Assembly: GCA_028223755.1 (NCBI GenBank)
Contig: JAOIUY010000012.1
Coordinates: 1 to 64,000 of the forward strand
DNA length: 64,000 nt
Source: Pseudomonadales bacterium
Lineage (GTDB): Bacteria; Pseudomonadota; Gammaproteobacteria; Pseudomonadales; UBA7434
Direction: 5' to 3'
Shown here piece by piece: positions 1 through 8,502 of this stretch. Below the pieces are notes generated by a model that made no database searches, had not been told where the DNA came from, and saw nothing but the letters and a program-made list of their open reading frames with translations. The translations under genes and the position numbers were made by a program. The first letter of the stretch is position 1; every line of letters begins with the position of its first letter.

Positions 1-1114
1 GCAAACTCAAAACCGGCTCCGCCAAGGCCGAGACCAACTCCTTCAGCTCCAGAATATGCTCAGACCAATAACGTTCAGTATTAAACCAAGGAAAGCTCGC
101 AGGAAACGCCGGATCATGCCAGCGTCTAGCCAACCATGCACTGTAATTTAAAACACGCAAAGCACGCAGCGGTTCAATTAAACGCAGCTCCGCCGTATTA
201 AAAGGGAAAAACTGCTCGTAACCTTCAACAATCTCACTCAACTGCCGCTGTTTATTAGCCGTATCACCCGACAATAGCATCCACAAATCTTGAATCGCCG
301 GCCCCGTCATCGCATCATCAAAATCGACAAAGTGCGGTCGATCATCACGCCATAAAACGTTACCCGGATGACAATCACCATGCAAACTGATCGACGTAAA
401 AGCACCTGATTCGATCTGAAAACCTTCAATCGCTAACAACAGCTCTTTCGAAATAGATTCGTAAGCTGCGCGCAACTCACTCGGTATAAAACCGTTATCT
501 AATAAATACGCGACACTATTATGACCAAACGCCTTAACATGCAAATCAATTCGATGCTGAAAAGGATAACTCGCTCCCACCGCATGAATACGACCAATAA
601 ACTGACCTAACTGATAAAGATGATCGAGATTATCTAACTCTGGTGCTCTACCACCTTGGCGTGGATAGATAGAAAAATAAAAACCCTTAAACATCGCTAA
701 CGTTGGCGTATCGCTCTCAGCAATCGCTAGAGGTGGCACAACAGGAATCTCTAAATCATAGAGCTTTTGCGTAAAGACATGCTCTTCTACAATTTGTGCA
801 ACCGTCCAACGATCTGGGCGATAAAACTTAACAATAACAGGCTCGCCTTGATCAATACCCACTTGGTAAACACGGTTTTCATAGCTATTTAACGCTAAAA
901 TACGCGCATCCGATAAACGACCCGTCGACTCAACCGCATCAATCACCACATCAGGCGTTAACTTCTGGTAGGGATGATCCTCAATTGATGGTGGCGCCGC
1001 CTCAGTCACATCCTCATCTAACGATGATATTAAATTGCCTCGATTATCTTCAAGATCGTCTTCAAGATTATCATCAAGACCTTCTTCATCCTCTGGATAG
1101 TTATCATTACTCAC
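1..1114 (-). CDS. srkA: Stress response kinase A (SrkA/YihE family), 3' end cut by window
   Basis: This is a cytoplasmic aminoglycoside-phosphotransferase-fold Ser/Thr kinase; the family is linked to envelope stress and protection from cell death. The translation carries the family landmarks LNSYENRVYQ, VKFYRPDRW, the catalytic loop HGDCHPGNVLW and the metal-binding FVDFDDA, followed by QDLWMLLSGD. The reading frame is open from a GTG at 1114 and runs off the window end, where only a few C-terminal residues can be missing compared with E. coli SrkA. The proposed GTG start overlaps the end of btuF by 8 nt. The first 45 or so residues form an unusual Asp/Glu-rich extension absent from the E. 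coli protein; a later start is possible. It is last in the btu operon, which may only mean shared transcription. Confidence 0.88.
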   Translation of the reverse strand, partial: MSNDNYPEDEEGLDDNLEDDLEDNRGNLISSLDEDVTEAAPPSIEDHPYQKLTPDVVIDAVESTGRLSDARILALNSYENRVYQVGIDQGEPVIVKFYRPDRWTVAQIVEEHVFTQKLYDLEIPVVPPLAIAESDTPTLAMFKGFYFSIYPRQGGRAPELDNLDHLYQLGQFIGRIHAVGASYPFQHRIDLHVKAFGHNSVAYLLDNGFIPSELRAAYESISKELLLAIEGFQIESGAFTSISLHGDCHPGNVLWRDDRPHFVDFDDAMTGPAIQDLWMLLSGDTANKQRQLSEIVEGYEQFFPFNTAELRLIEPLRALRVLNYSAWLARRWHDPAFPASFPWFNTERYWSEHILELKELVSALAEPVLSL

Positions 1115-2075
1115 TCGCCATCACCCTATCCTTTTGCGTTAGGCGACTTTGCTCAAGCAATTCACATAACTGCTGCGCGCCTTCTAAAATTCTCGGTGCA
1201 TGTCGCACTAAGCTATCAACTTGAAGAAAATGTACCTGCTGATTTTGTACAGCAGCAATCATAGACCAACGCTGCCAATGTGCTAACTCACTTATGCCCT
1301 GACTATTCGACCCACTACTAAAAATAAATTTGGGGTTAGCCCCAATAACAGACTCAACACTTACCCTCGGCGCAATTTCAGGTAATGCCGCAAATACATT
1401 TTTGCCACCACACAACTCAATAGCATCATTCATAACATGATCACCATTCAGTGTTTGCATCGGCTCCTGCCAAACTTGATAAAACACTGATACTGTTTCT
1501 TTATGACTATAATCGGCTTGCAATTGATTCAGCTTTTGACGATAACGAGCGCTGGCTAACTCGGCACCATCAAGCAAGCCAGTTAAATACCCCATATCAC
1601 GAAGCAAATCTTCTATATCATCTAAAGTATGAGGCTCAGAAGCATAAACCTTTAAACCCAGCGAGCGCAGCTTAGTAATAGCGTCCACACCAAAACCGGA
1701 CTGCCAAACCATCACTAAATCAGGCGCTAAACTGACAATTTCTTCAAAATTAATAATATTGTGAGAGGCCACCCGAGCAATAGTTTTTGCCGCTTCGGGA
1801 TAATCTGAATACTCAGACGCGGCAAGAATATATTCACCTGCCCCTATTTCATAAAGACTCTCAACTAAATTGGGACCCAATACAACTAAGCGCTTTGCGG
1901 GTACGGATAAATTAACAGGCACACCCATATCATCAATAATGGTTGTTGTAGCTAACGCGTCTTTAGCTAACGTCTCTTTCGTTAACACGTCTTCAGCTAA
2001 CGCATTTATAACCAAAAATTGACTGGCAATCAATAATGCATAAAACAGTTTGGCCAGAGGCTTAATCAAAAACAT
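1107..2075 (-). CDS. btuF: Cobalamin ABC transporter substrate-binding protein BtuF
   Basis: The 322-residue protein begins with a signal peptide (hydrophobic stretch about residues 8-26) and has the class III periplasmic binding fold of BtuF: RLVVLGPNLVESLYEIGAG, then SEYSDYPEAA, INFEEIVSLAPDLVMVW and SEPHTLDDI. It should deliver corrinoids in the periplasm to BtuCD. Haem- or siderophore-binding relatives have a similar fold, so the substrate is inferred from these BtuF-like motifs and from the neighbouring btuR, riboswitch and btuB. The gene starts 3 nt after btuD ends. Just after the signal peptide lies a small repetitive stretch (LTKETLAKDALA), mirrored by an imperfect tandem DNA repeat at about 1950-2010. 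Confidence 0.87.
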   Translation of the reverse strand: MFLIKPLAKLFYALLIASQFLVINALAEDVLTKETLAKDALATTTIIDDMGVPVNLSVPAKRLVVLGPNLVESLYEIGAGEYILAASEYSDYPEAAKTIARVASHNIINFEEIVSLAPDLVMVWQSGFGVDAITKLRSLGLKVYASEPHTLDDIEDLLRDMGYLTGLLDGAELASARYRQKLNQLQADYSHKETVSVFYQVWQEPMQTLNGDHVMNDAIELCGGKNVFAALPEIAPRVSVESVIGANPKFIFSSGSNSQGISELAHWQRWSMIAAVQNQQVHFLQVDSLVRHAPRILEGAQQLCELLEQSRLTQKDRVMASE

Positions 2076-2078
2076 TTA

Positions 2079-2885
2079 TTAAACCTCACGTATCACTAAT
2101 GGCTTTGCCGTTTTAGGATGCGCAATAATATCCACATCAACATCGTAAACCTGTTTAATCATCGTTTCGGTTATCACCTTGTCCACGCTATCAAATGCCA
2201 ATAAACGACCCGCTTTTAACAGTGCAATTTTATCGGCATAAGTAGCCGCTAAATTGACATCGTGCAATACAATCAATACGGTTAAACCTTTAGCCGCCAA
2301 CTGCTGCAACAAATTCATCAACAAAGATTGATGCGGCATATCCAATGCGGCAATCGGTTCGTCTAACAATAAAACACTGCTGCCATTCACATCCAATTGC
2401 GTATTGCATATCAACTGACTCAGCACTCTAGCTAATTGCGTCCGTTGTTTTTCGCCACCCGACAAAGCAGTATAAGGTCGCTGAGCCAGATCACGAATAT
2501 GAAGGATATCCATTAAGCGATGAACAATGGCTTGATCACAAGCTTGTCCATCGCTATGGGGAAAGCGCCCCATGGCAACCACATCCTCAACAATAAATGG
2601 AAAGTTAAGCCCTGATTGCTGCGGCAATACCGCAACGCTTTGCGCTAAAACGTGCGGCGCAAAAGACTCAATAGCGACACCATCAAGTAATACGTTGCCA
2701 TGACTAGGAATCATCACACCACTTGCGCAATGCAGTAGCGATGTTTTACCCGCACCGTTTGGTCCTAACAAGGCCGTTATTTTTCCTGTAGGCAGTGCCA
2801 AGCTAATATCATCTAACACAGCAATACCGTCTCGACTCAGCGAAACAGCATCAAACAACATTCGGCTATGTTGACTTTGGCTCAT
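2079..2885 (-). CDS. btuD: Cobalamin ABC transporter ATP-binding protein BtuD
   Basis: This 268-residue ABC ATPase has Walker A GPNGAGKTS (about residue 40), the signature LSGGEKQR, Walker B VLLLDEP and the switch histidine in VLHDVNLA. It powers import through BtuC at the inner membrane. The segment NFPFIVEDVVAMGRFPH resembles HmuV of haem importers, so on sequence alone haem would be an alternative substrate. Its position between btuC and btuF, next to a cobalamin adenosyltransferase and a cobalamin riboswitch, favours B12. It lies 43 nt downstream of btuC and 3 nt upstream of btuF. Confidence 0.87.
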   Translation of the reverse strand: MSQSQHSRMLFDAVSLSRDGIAVLDDISLALPTGKITALLGPNGAGKTSLLHCASGVMIPSHGNVLLDGVAIESFAPHVLAQSVAVLPQQSGLNFPFIVEDVVAMGRFPHSDGQACDQAIVHRLMDILHIRDLAQRPYTALSGGEKQRTQLARVLSQLICNTQLDVNGSSVLLLDEPIAALDMPHQSLLMNLLQQLAAKGLTVLIVLHDVNLAATYADKIALLKAGRLLAFDSVDKVITETMIKQVYDVDVDIIAHPKTAKPLVIREV

Positions 2886-2928
2886 GTTAAATCATATCCA
2901 TCAATACATACCTGTTAATACACACCCA

Positions 2929-4056
2929 TCAGTACATACCATAGTCACGACGCTGTCGTAACAAGATAATAAATAGCGGCGCACCTAAGATAGCGGTTAT
3001 CACACCAACAGGCATTTCTGCTGGCGACAAAATAACACGCGCGACAATATCGGCAGCTACTAACATAAGCCCACCCGCTAAGGCTGAATAAGGCAGTAAT
3101 CGACGATGACCAGGACCAATCACCATACGCAACATATGCGGCACCACTAATCCGACAAAGCCAATCACACCCGCTAACGCCACAGAAGAAGCAACAGCAA
3201 AAGCAACAATCACTACCAAAGACCATTTGATACGCTGAACATCAACACCTAAATGCCGCGCTTCAGATTCACCCAACAACATAGCATCGAGTTGTCGAGA
3301 AAAACGCATCAATAAAAAAACAGCCGGCACAATAATACAGGCTGCCAATATCACTCGCGGCTGGCTAGCCGCATCAAGACCACCCATATTCCATAAACTA
3401 ATGCGACGCATCGTTTCATTGTCGCTCATATAAGCCAACAAACTATTCCCCGCCCCTGCCAATGCCGTAATCGCAATACCGACTAACAACATCGTGGCTA
3501 CCGATGTACTACTTGAAGAAAAATGATCACTCGACCCTGTTGATAAACGATAAACTGTGAGCACAGCTAATAAACCGCCGACAAAAGCGCCCAGCACCAA
3601 AATCGATAAGCCACCCCACTGTTCGCTGGCCGATATACTGCTACCAATAATAACAACGGCAATACTCGCTCCCAGCGAGGCGCCGCTTGTTACACCAATA
3701 ATAGAAGGGTCTGCTAAGGGGTTACGAAACAAACCTTGCATCGCCGCACCGGATATTGCCAATCCAGCACCGACAATCCAAGCTAACAACGTGCGAGGCA
3801 AGCGAATATCCGCAACAATAGTTTGCAGGCCAGCCATGGCTGGGTCTAATGAGCTCGTATCGGTAAAAAGGTGTAGCAACACTTGAAACAGTTGCTGCAT
3901 ATCCATTGACACAGGGCCAACACTTAAGCCCAGCAAAAGCATCACCGGCGTGAGCAAACACAACAGCCAACCAGCTAAGCCAAAACTCAGGCTTGAGCCA
4001 GACAAAGATTTGAATGGCTCTTGTTGTTTTACCGAAGCATTATCCGCAATCGACAT
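2929..4056 (-). CDS. btuC: Cobalamin ABC transporter permease BtuC (FecCD family)
   Basis: This is a polytopic inner-membrane permease of 375 residues, with about ten hydrophobic segments and the FecCD-family landmarks RLPRTLLAWIVGAGLAISGA, GLFRNPLADPSIIGVTSGA and GFVGLVVPHMLR. It forms the transmembrane pore with BtuD. Its ATG lies 2 nt after the stop of btuR, which suggests translational coupling. Haem or siderophore permeases share the fold; the B12 assignment rests on context. Because it is so hydrophobic, other frames also stay open over parts of it; those are shadows. Confidence 0.87.
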   Translation of the reverse strand: MSIADNASVKQQEPFKSLSGSSLSFGLAGWLLCLLTPVMLLLGLSVGPVSMDMQQLFQVLLHLFTDTSSLDPAMAGLQTIVADIRLPRTLLAWIVGAGLAISGAAMQGLFRNPLADPSIIGVTSGASLGASIAVVIIGSSISASEQWGGLSILVLGAFVGGLLAVLTVYRLSTGSSDHFSSSSTSVATMLLVGIAITALAGAGNSLLAYMSDNETMRRISLWNMGGLDAASQPRVILAACIIVPAVFLLMRFSRQLDAMLLGESEARHLGVDVQRIKWSLVVIVAFAVASSVALAGVIGFVGLVVPHMLRMVIGPGHRRLLPYSALAGGLMLVAADIVARVILSPAEMPVGVITAILGAPLFIILLRQRRDYGMY

Positions 4057-4058
4057 AA

Positions 4059-4715
4059 TTAATAATCAACGCCTTTGCGCGCCTTAATACCATCGTTAAA
4101 TGCATGCTTGATATCTTTTACTTCTGATACCGTATCCATAATGGCTTGCAGTTTCGCACCACCGCCACGACCAGTAACAACTAAGCTTTGATGCTCAGGA
4201 CGATTACTCAACGCTTCGAGGACTTCAGCTTCGTCTAAATAATCATAAGCCAACATATAGGTAAGCTCATCAAGAACAACAAGATAAACACTCTCGTCAG
4301 CAAGCAGTGCTTTTGACACCTCCCAAGTTTTTTGCGCAGCAGCAATATCGGCGCTACGATCTTGAGTATCCCATGTAAACCCCGTACCCATTTGGTAAAA
4401 AACCATGTTTGGATTTTGCTCTTGCAAATAATGCTCTCTTAAATAAATCTCTTCGCCCGACAGTATTTCGCCTTTAATAAACTGCACCACTCCAACCTTA
4501 TAACCATAACCCAGCGCACGCATCACCATACCAAAAGCAGAACTCGACTTACCCTTGCCGTTGCCTGTTAGTAAAACAGCAACGCCCCGCTCAATATCCG
4601 CGGCAGCAACCGTGGCATCGATATTGGCTTTTTGCTTTTTCATAGCTTTTTTATGTTTACTGTCGCGACGCTCGTCACCAGTTCCAGAAGCATTTAGCTC
4701 AGGCTGTTCACTCAT
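4059..4715 (-). CDS. btuR: Cob(I)alamin adenosyltransferase BtuR/CobO
   Basis: The enzyme transfers the adenosyl group of ATP to cob(I)alamin, making adenosylcobalamin in the cytoplasm. The P-loop LLTGNGKGKSSSAFGM, then VGVVQFIKG and the Walker-B-like VVLDELTYML are diagnostic of the CobA/CobO/BtuR family. I chose the ATG at 4715 because AAAGG stands 7 nt upstream; an in-frame ATG at 4763 has no such site. Residues before the P-loop form a lysine-rich tail of about 45 residues, longer than in E. coli BtuR. It is the first gene of the minus-strand B12 operon and is divergent from the riboswitch-controlled btuB unit. Confidence 0.92.
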   Translation of the reverse strand: MSEQPELNASGTGDERRDSKHKKAMKKQKANIDATVAAADIERGVAVLLTGNGKGKSSSAFGMVMRALGYGYKVGVVQFIKGEILSGEEIYLREHYLQEQNPNMVFYQMGTGFTWDTQDRSADIAAAQKTWEVSKALLADESVYLVVLDELTYMLAYDYLDEAEVLEALSNRPEHQSLVVTGRGGGAKLQAIMDTVSEVKDIKHAFNDGIKARKGVDY

Positions 4716-4861
4716 ATTTATGCCTTTCGTCATCATTCCAATTTTGCCATGCAGCATAACCAATTTTGACGTTTATGCCTAACATAACCAGCGGACACTA
4801 CTATTCTGAGCTTGCAGCATACAAAGCGCCGTGATAGTGTGCGCGTCAAATAATTTAAACC

Positions 4862-5163
4862 TTGTTGACAGGTGTCTAACTAAAGGCCTTATCGCTTCAT
4901 TACTATCATTAGAATATTGATAAAAAGTATTGATAAAGAATAATCATAAGTAATAGCGATAAATTGCAAGTTAGACTTAAACGGGAAGTTCGGTAAACAT
5001 TTTAACGGCTACCTATCTTAGTTTCTTGTGTACATAAACACATAAATAGATAGCAGTTAAACCAATCCGACGCTGCCCCCGCAACGGTAAGTGAGAAAAG
5101 TGAATAAGCTCAGGCTTAACCACTCCCCTCATTAGCCCGGAACCGGCCTCCAGCAATCAGCAA
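4862..5163 (+). promoter_or_regulatory. Cobalamin riboswitch (expanded aptamer)
   Basis: The conserved core is visible: GGTG at 4872, GGGAA at 4983-4987, TCCG followed by CCCCCGCAACGGT at about 5066-5087, and the B12 box AGCCCGGAACCGGCCT at 5134-5149. A closing P1 helix can be drawn between 4862-4868 and 5157-5163. The aptamer is about 300 nt, against roughly 200 in typical examples. Two insertions account for the length: a long P3 arm (4874-4880 with 4970-4976, 4889-4896 with 4955-4962, 4899-4904 with 4949-4954) and a 60-70 nt hairpin-bearing insertion after CGGT at 4991-4994. It should lower expression of the downstream btuB unit when cobalamin is bound. Confidence 0.9.
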
Positions 5164-5165
5164 CC

Positions 5166-5180
5166 ATCGCGGAGGGCGAT
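5166..5180 (+). promoter_or_regulatory. Riboswitch expression hairpin with Shine-Dalgarno loop
   Basis: Immediately after the P1 helix, ATCGC (5166-5170) and GCGAT (5176-5180) form a five-base-pair stem whose loop is exactly GGAGG (5171-5175). An ATG follows at 5181. In translational cobalamin riboswitches a downstream hairpin loop kisses the aptamer and hides the ribosome binding site; this hairpin is in the right place to do that. The pairing partner inside the aptamer was not worked out. Confidence 0.55.
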
Positions 5181-5297
5181 ATGGAATGCACACTAGGTGT
5201 CTTGATGTCTTTTACATCAAGCACTGTGCCCAGGCACTGCCGTGCCGACAATTCCTGTTATCTCAGACCGCTAAAGAGCATCAGCAAAACGCATTAG
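5181..5297 (+). CDS. Possible 38-codon leader ORF under riboswitch control
   Basis: An ATG at 5181 stands 5 nt after a perfect GGAGG and opens a frame of 38 codons ending in TAG at 5295-5297. The peptide starts MECTLGVLMSF and resembles nothing I recognise. It is in the same frame as btuB, whose possible starts follow within 16-73 nt, so it could act as a leader cistron that couples riboswitch-controlled initiation to btuB. Alternatively the site is non-coding and only positions the ribosome. Hairpins at 5201-5221 and 5233-5246 lie inside it. Confidence 0.35.
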   Translation: MECTLGVLMSFTSSTVPRHCRADNSCYLRPLKSISKTH

Positions 5298-5348
5298 GCG
5301 TTTTGGCAAACTGTGCGCTTTAGGCGTTTTGACAGGGAACGATTGCCT

Positions 5349-7499
5349 GTGCAATCGAACACCCACTCGGTGAAAAATTGCTATTCAATAGCAAACGTAC
5401 TCGGCTGCCTATGCGTTTTTTTAGCCGCTTTTAGTACGCCCACCCTAGCGGTAACTGAATCCACATTTAAATCACCAGAAATAAAAGAGATTATCGTCAC
5501 CGGCATTAACCGTATGCCCTTACTTGATCTACCTCGCAGTGCCACGGTTATTAGCTCAGAAGATATCGCTTTATCTGCCGCGCGAAACATAGCTGAATTG
5601 TTAGCACAGCAAGCAAATATTGTTTTAAAGTCCTACAGCGGCAACAGTAAATTCACCTCCATTGACTTACGTGGCTCTGGCGATACCAGCGTAAGTAATA
5701 TCTTAATACTCATCGATGGCATTAGAATTAACGCACTCGACCTTTCTGGCCCAGACTTTTCAATACTCGCTTTATCGCAAATTGAACGTATAGAAATTAT
5801 TCGTGGTGGCAATAGCGTGCGTTATGGCAGTGGTGCATCGCATGGCATCATTAATATTTTCACATTAGAAGCAGAACAAGGTTTAACGGGCCTCGTTAAA
5901 CTCGACGCCGGCAATTTTGCTACCCAATCGCAGCAAGCTACCGTTTCAGTAAATAATAAAAAGCAGAGCTTAACGGCCTATGCTAGCCGAGCAAGTAGCG
6001 ATGGCTATCGAGAGCATAATCATTTAGACAGTCAGGACTTTTTACTTAACTACCGCGCAGACATTGCCGAGCGCTGGTCTATTAACGCTAAAAGCTACGC
6101 CCATAATGATAACTATCAACTACCTGGCGGACTGGATCGCAACTCACTAAGCAATATCTTATTTGATAGACGCGATGGCAGTGTAGAAAGTGGTGCCGAA
6201 GGAAAAACCGATGATAAATCGCAGCTATTAAAAGTCTCTTTTCAGGCATCAGAAGCCCTAACTCTCTCTAGCGCTATTCAACTGCGCGAGCGAAGTAACC
6301 AGTTTATTTTTGGTGACAATTTTAAATTAACTGCAGCCCAAAACCGCGACCGTATAAACCAACGCTCTCTTTTTGGCGAATTGATTGCACACTGGCACTC
6401 ACCTAACCATGGCTATACATTAACGTTAGGTTTTGAAAAAAGTAATGGTAACTACTCCAGAACCAACGGTGGACAAAAAAAGATTGATGGACTGTTAAAC
6501 AGCGGCAAACTCAATGGCCAAGCACACTTCATTCACTCAACCATTGTACCTGTAGACGACTTAACTATTGGCATAGGTTATCGAAAAGAAAAAAGCACTA
6601 ACCTCTTTCAGCAGGACATACTTACTGCCGATGAAACCTCTCCGACTTGCGATACCACGACCCAAGCCACAGATTTAGCGCCACCGTTTGATGTCATCAC
6701 CTTTAAAAGTAACTGCCCATTAATTATTAGCGAACTTAAGCGCAATAAAAACCATTGGAAAAACGAGGCCTACGAAGCGAGCTTGGTTTATGCCATCAAT
6801 ACGTCGGCCAATATTTACAGTAGTTTCGCAGAAACCTTTCGAAACCCTAATATTGATGAGTTAGTGTTATCCCCTCCCGAGCTTGCACCGCAAAGGGCTG
6901 AGCGCTATGAAACCGGTATAAAATATGCGGGGAATCGCTTTGCTATAGATATTGCTTATTTTTATTCTCGCACCGAACAGGAGATTTTATTTCGCGCCAG
7001 CACTAACAATTTCGGTCTTAATATTAATGCACCTGCAGACATCATTCGCCAAGGTGGCGAACTGCAAACCCGCTTTACCCTCAGCGATAGCTTAGAACTC
7101 ACCAGTAATTTGGGCTATATCGACGCCATCACAAAGCAAGATGCAAGAATCCCCTTAGTGCCATTTGTTACCGCAGCGGCTAATTTACTCTGGCAGCCAA
7201 GCCAGCAAATAAATGGCAATATTTCTATTCGCCATACCGGTGCAAGAGAAGATGGCAACAGCAACCTAACCGATACTGCTGTAACGCAGTTCGAAAAACT
7301 CCCAAGCCATACTTTAGTCGATGCCAGCATACGCTTGAGCCAAACCATTCAACGCAATTCAAATAGCACGAGCGAATTAATTTTTTCGTTAGGCATACAA
7401 AATATATTTAACAAAGAATATTCCGATATTGCCTATAGCAACACTATTTATCCCGCAGCAACACGAAACTACTTTGGCAGCATATCTTATGCATTTTAA
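5349..7499 (+). CDS. btuB: TonB-dependent cobalamin receptor BtuB
   Basis: This is an outer-membrane beta-barrel that takes up corrinoids using TonB energy. A signal peptide (GCLCVFLAAFSTPTLA) is followed by a TonB-box-like EIIVTG, the plug (ATVISSEDIA, DLRGSGDTSVSNILILIDG, ERIEIIRGGNSVRYGSGA) and a C-terminal barrel ending in the aromatic strand YFGSISYAF. It is roughly 100 residues longer than E. coli BtuB. The start is uncertain: GTG at 5349 has AGGGA 10 nt upstream; GTG 5313, TTG 5343 and GTG 5370 are in frame, and 5370 would give the most compact signal peptide. The riboswitch upstream supports the cobalamin assignment. The stop overlaps the next gene. Confidence 0.88.
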   Translation: MQSNTHSVKNCYSIANVLGCLCVFLAAFSTPTLAVTESTFKSPEIKEIIVTGINRMPLLDLPRSATVISSEDIALSAARNIAELLAQQANIVLKSYSGNSKFTSIDLRGSGDTSVSNILILIDGIRINALDLSGPDFSILALSQIERIEIIRGGNSVRYGSGASHGIINIFTLEAEQGLTGLVKLDAGNFATQSQQATVSVNNKKQSLTAYASRASSDGYREHNHLDSQDFLLNYRADIAERWSINAKSYAHNDNYQLPGGLDRNSLSNILFDRRDGSVESGAEGKTDDKSQLLKVSFQASEALTLSSAIQLRERSNQFIFGDNFKLTAAQNRDRINQRSLFGELIAHWHSPNHGYTLTLGFEKSNGNYSRTNGGQKKIDGLLNSGKLNGQAHFIHSTIVPVDDLTIGIGYRKEKSTNLFQQDILTADETSPTCDTTTQATDLAPPFDVITFKSNCPLIISELKRNKNHWKNEAYEASLVYAINTSANIYSSFAETFRNPNIDELVLSPPELAPQRAERYETGIKYAGNRFAIDIAYFYSRTEQEILFRASTNNFGLNINAPADIIRQGGELQTRFTLSDSLELTSNLGYIDAITKQDARIPLVPFVTAAANLLWQPSQQINGNISIRHTGAREDGNSNLTDTAVTQFEKLPSHTLVDASIRLSQTIQRNSNSTSELIFSLGIQNIFNKEYSDIAYSNTIYPAATRNYFGSISYAF

Positions 7500-8460
7500 T
7501 CGGCTAATATTAGTGACTAACGTTTTTAATCGGGTTTTCGAATCACCTCGAAATAGCCTGAGGTTAATACTTTCAACACTGCTAAACCTGTCTCTTCATT
7601 GCAGCGCCATTTATCCGAGCGCTGCTTATTCAGGTCCTTTCCCTCCTGCTGCAGGCCTACCTAACTCAACAGCTATTGCAGCTAACGATTCCGCTATTGC
7701 AGGATGGGCAAGCAGTTATAGTAACTATATTGTTGGCGCCAATATCGACTTACAATTTCAAACACCCAGCCTCGCCTTAGGCCCCGCTGGCAATTCTAAC
7801 GACAACAGCACCAACAACAATGGCTTTATTTTTGATATTGTCTCACTCGGCAATAACGGCAGCATTACTTTAAGCTTTGACCAAGCCATTACCAATGGCG
7901 ACGGTGCCGACTTTTTAGTTTTCGAAAATAGCTTCTCAGATACTTTTTTAGAACTTGCGTTTGTCGAAGTATCCTCTAATGGTATTGATTTTGTTCGCTT
8001 CGATAACATTTCACTCACCGCTGCTCCGGTGGGTGCATTTGGCAATATAGACACCACTAATATTTTTGGTTATGCCGGAAAATATCGTGGCGGCTTTGGC
8101 ACGCCGTTTGATTTACAAGATCTGGCTGACAAAGTGGCCAGCAACCCGTCGTTAAATATTAATTATATTAGCCATATTCGCATCATTGATATAAACGGTG
8201 ATGGAAGCAGCACTGACAGTTTAGCGCCCCCCGCTGGCCCCAACCCTATCTATGATCCCTCGCCTTCTTTTGGCAGTGCAGGGTTTGATTTAGATGCAGT
8301 GGCCGCCATGTATTTTTACGAACAAAACTTTGAAGCCAATGTACCACTACCCTTTTTCACTTTAGTGATACTGAGCTTGGCATTAATAGGTATTAACCAT
8401 TTAAACAGGCGCATTAACCACCAATGCTTACGCAACAAACAACATCAACCTTATTACTAA
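7489..8460 (+). CDS. Secreted protein with VPLP-type C-terminal sorting tail, B12 locus
   Basis: The product has an N-terminal hydrophobic signal, an Asn/Asp/Ser-rich extracellular body and a tripartite C-terminus: VPLP, a hydrophobic segment (FFTLVILSLALIGI) and a basic end (HLNRRINH). That is the layout of PEP-CTERM-like exosortase substrates. The body contains DFLVFENSF, GKYRGGFGTPFDL and HIRIIDINGDG, which I associate from memory with 'cell surface protein' families found beside B12 receptors, but I cannot name the family. The ATG at 7489 overlaps the end of btuB by 11 nt; GTG 7513 is an alternative. It is probably co-transcribed with btuB under the riboswitch. A role in surface B12 binding is inference. 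Confidence 0.75.
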   Translation: MHFNRLILVTNVFNRVFESPRNSLRLILSTLLNLSLHCSAIYPSAAYSGPFPPAAGLPNSTAIAANDSAIAGWASSYSNYIVGANIDLQFQTPSLALGPAGNSNDNSTNNNGFIFDIVSLGNNGSITLSFDQAITNGDGADFLVFENSFSDTFLELAFVEVSSNGIDFVRFDNISLTAAPVGAFGNIDTTNIFGYAGKYRGGFGTPFDLQDLADKVASNPSLNINYISHIRIIDINGDGSSTDSLAPPAGPNPIYDPSPSFGSAGFDLDAVAAMYFYEQNFEANVPLPFFTLVILSLALIGINHLNRRINHQCLRNKQHQPYY

Positions 8461-8502
8461 TAATATTTTTAATTTTTTTATATTTAAACCAAGGAAACCC
8501 CT

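Noticed and set aside
2945-3226. Cys-rich 93-codon frame inside btuC
   Set aside because: Shadow of the hydrophobic btuC frame; no start context.
2079-4056. Haem importer HmuUV instead of BtuCD
   Set aside because: Sequence similarity allows it, but the BtuF-like binding protein, btuR and the cobalamin riboswitch outweigh it. No haem receptor or haem-degrading gene is present.
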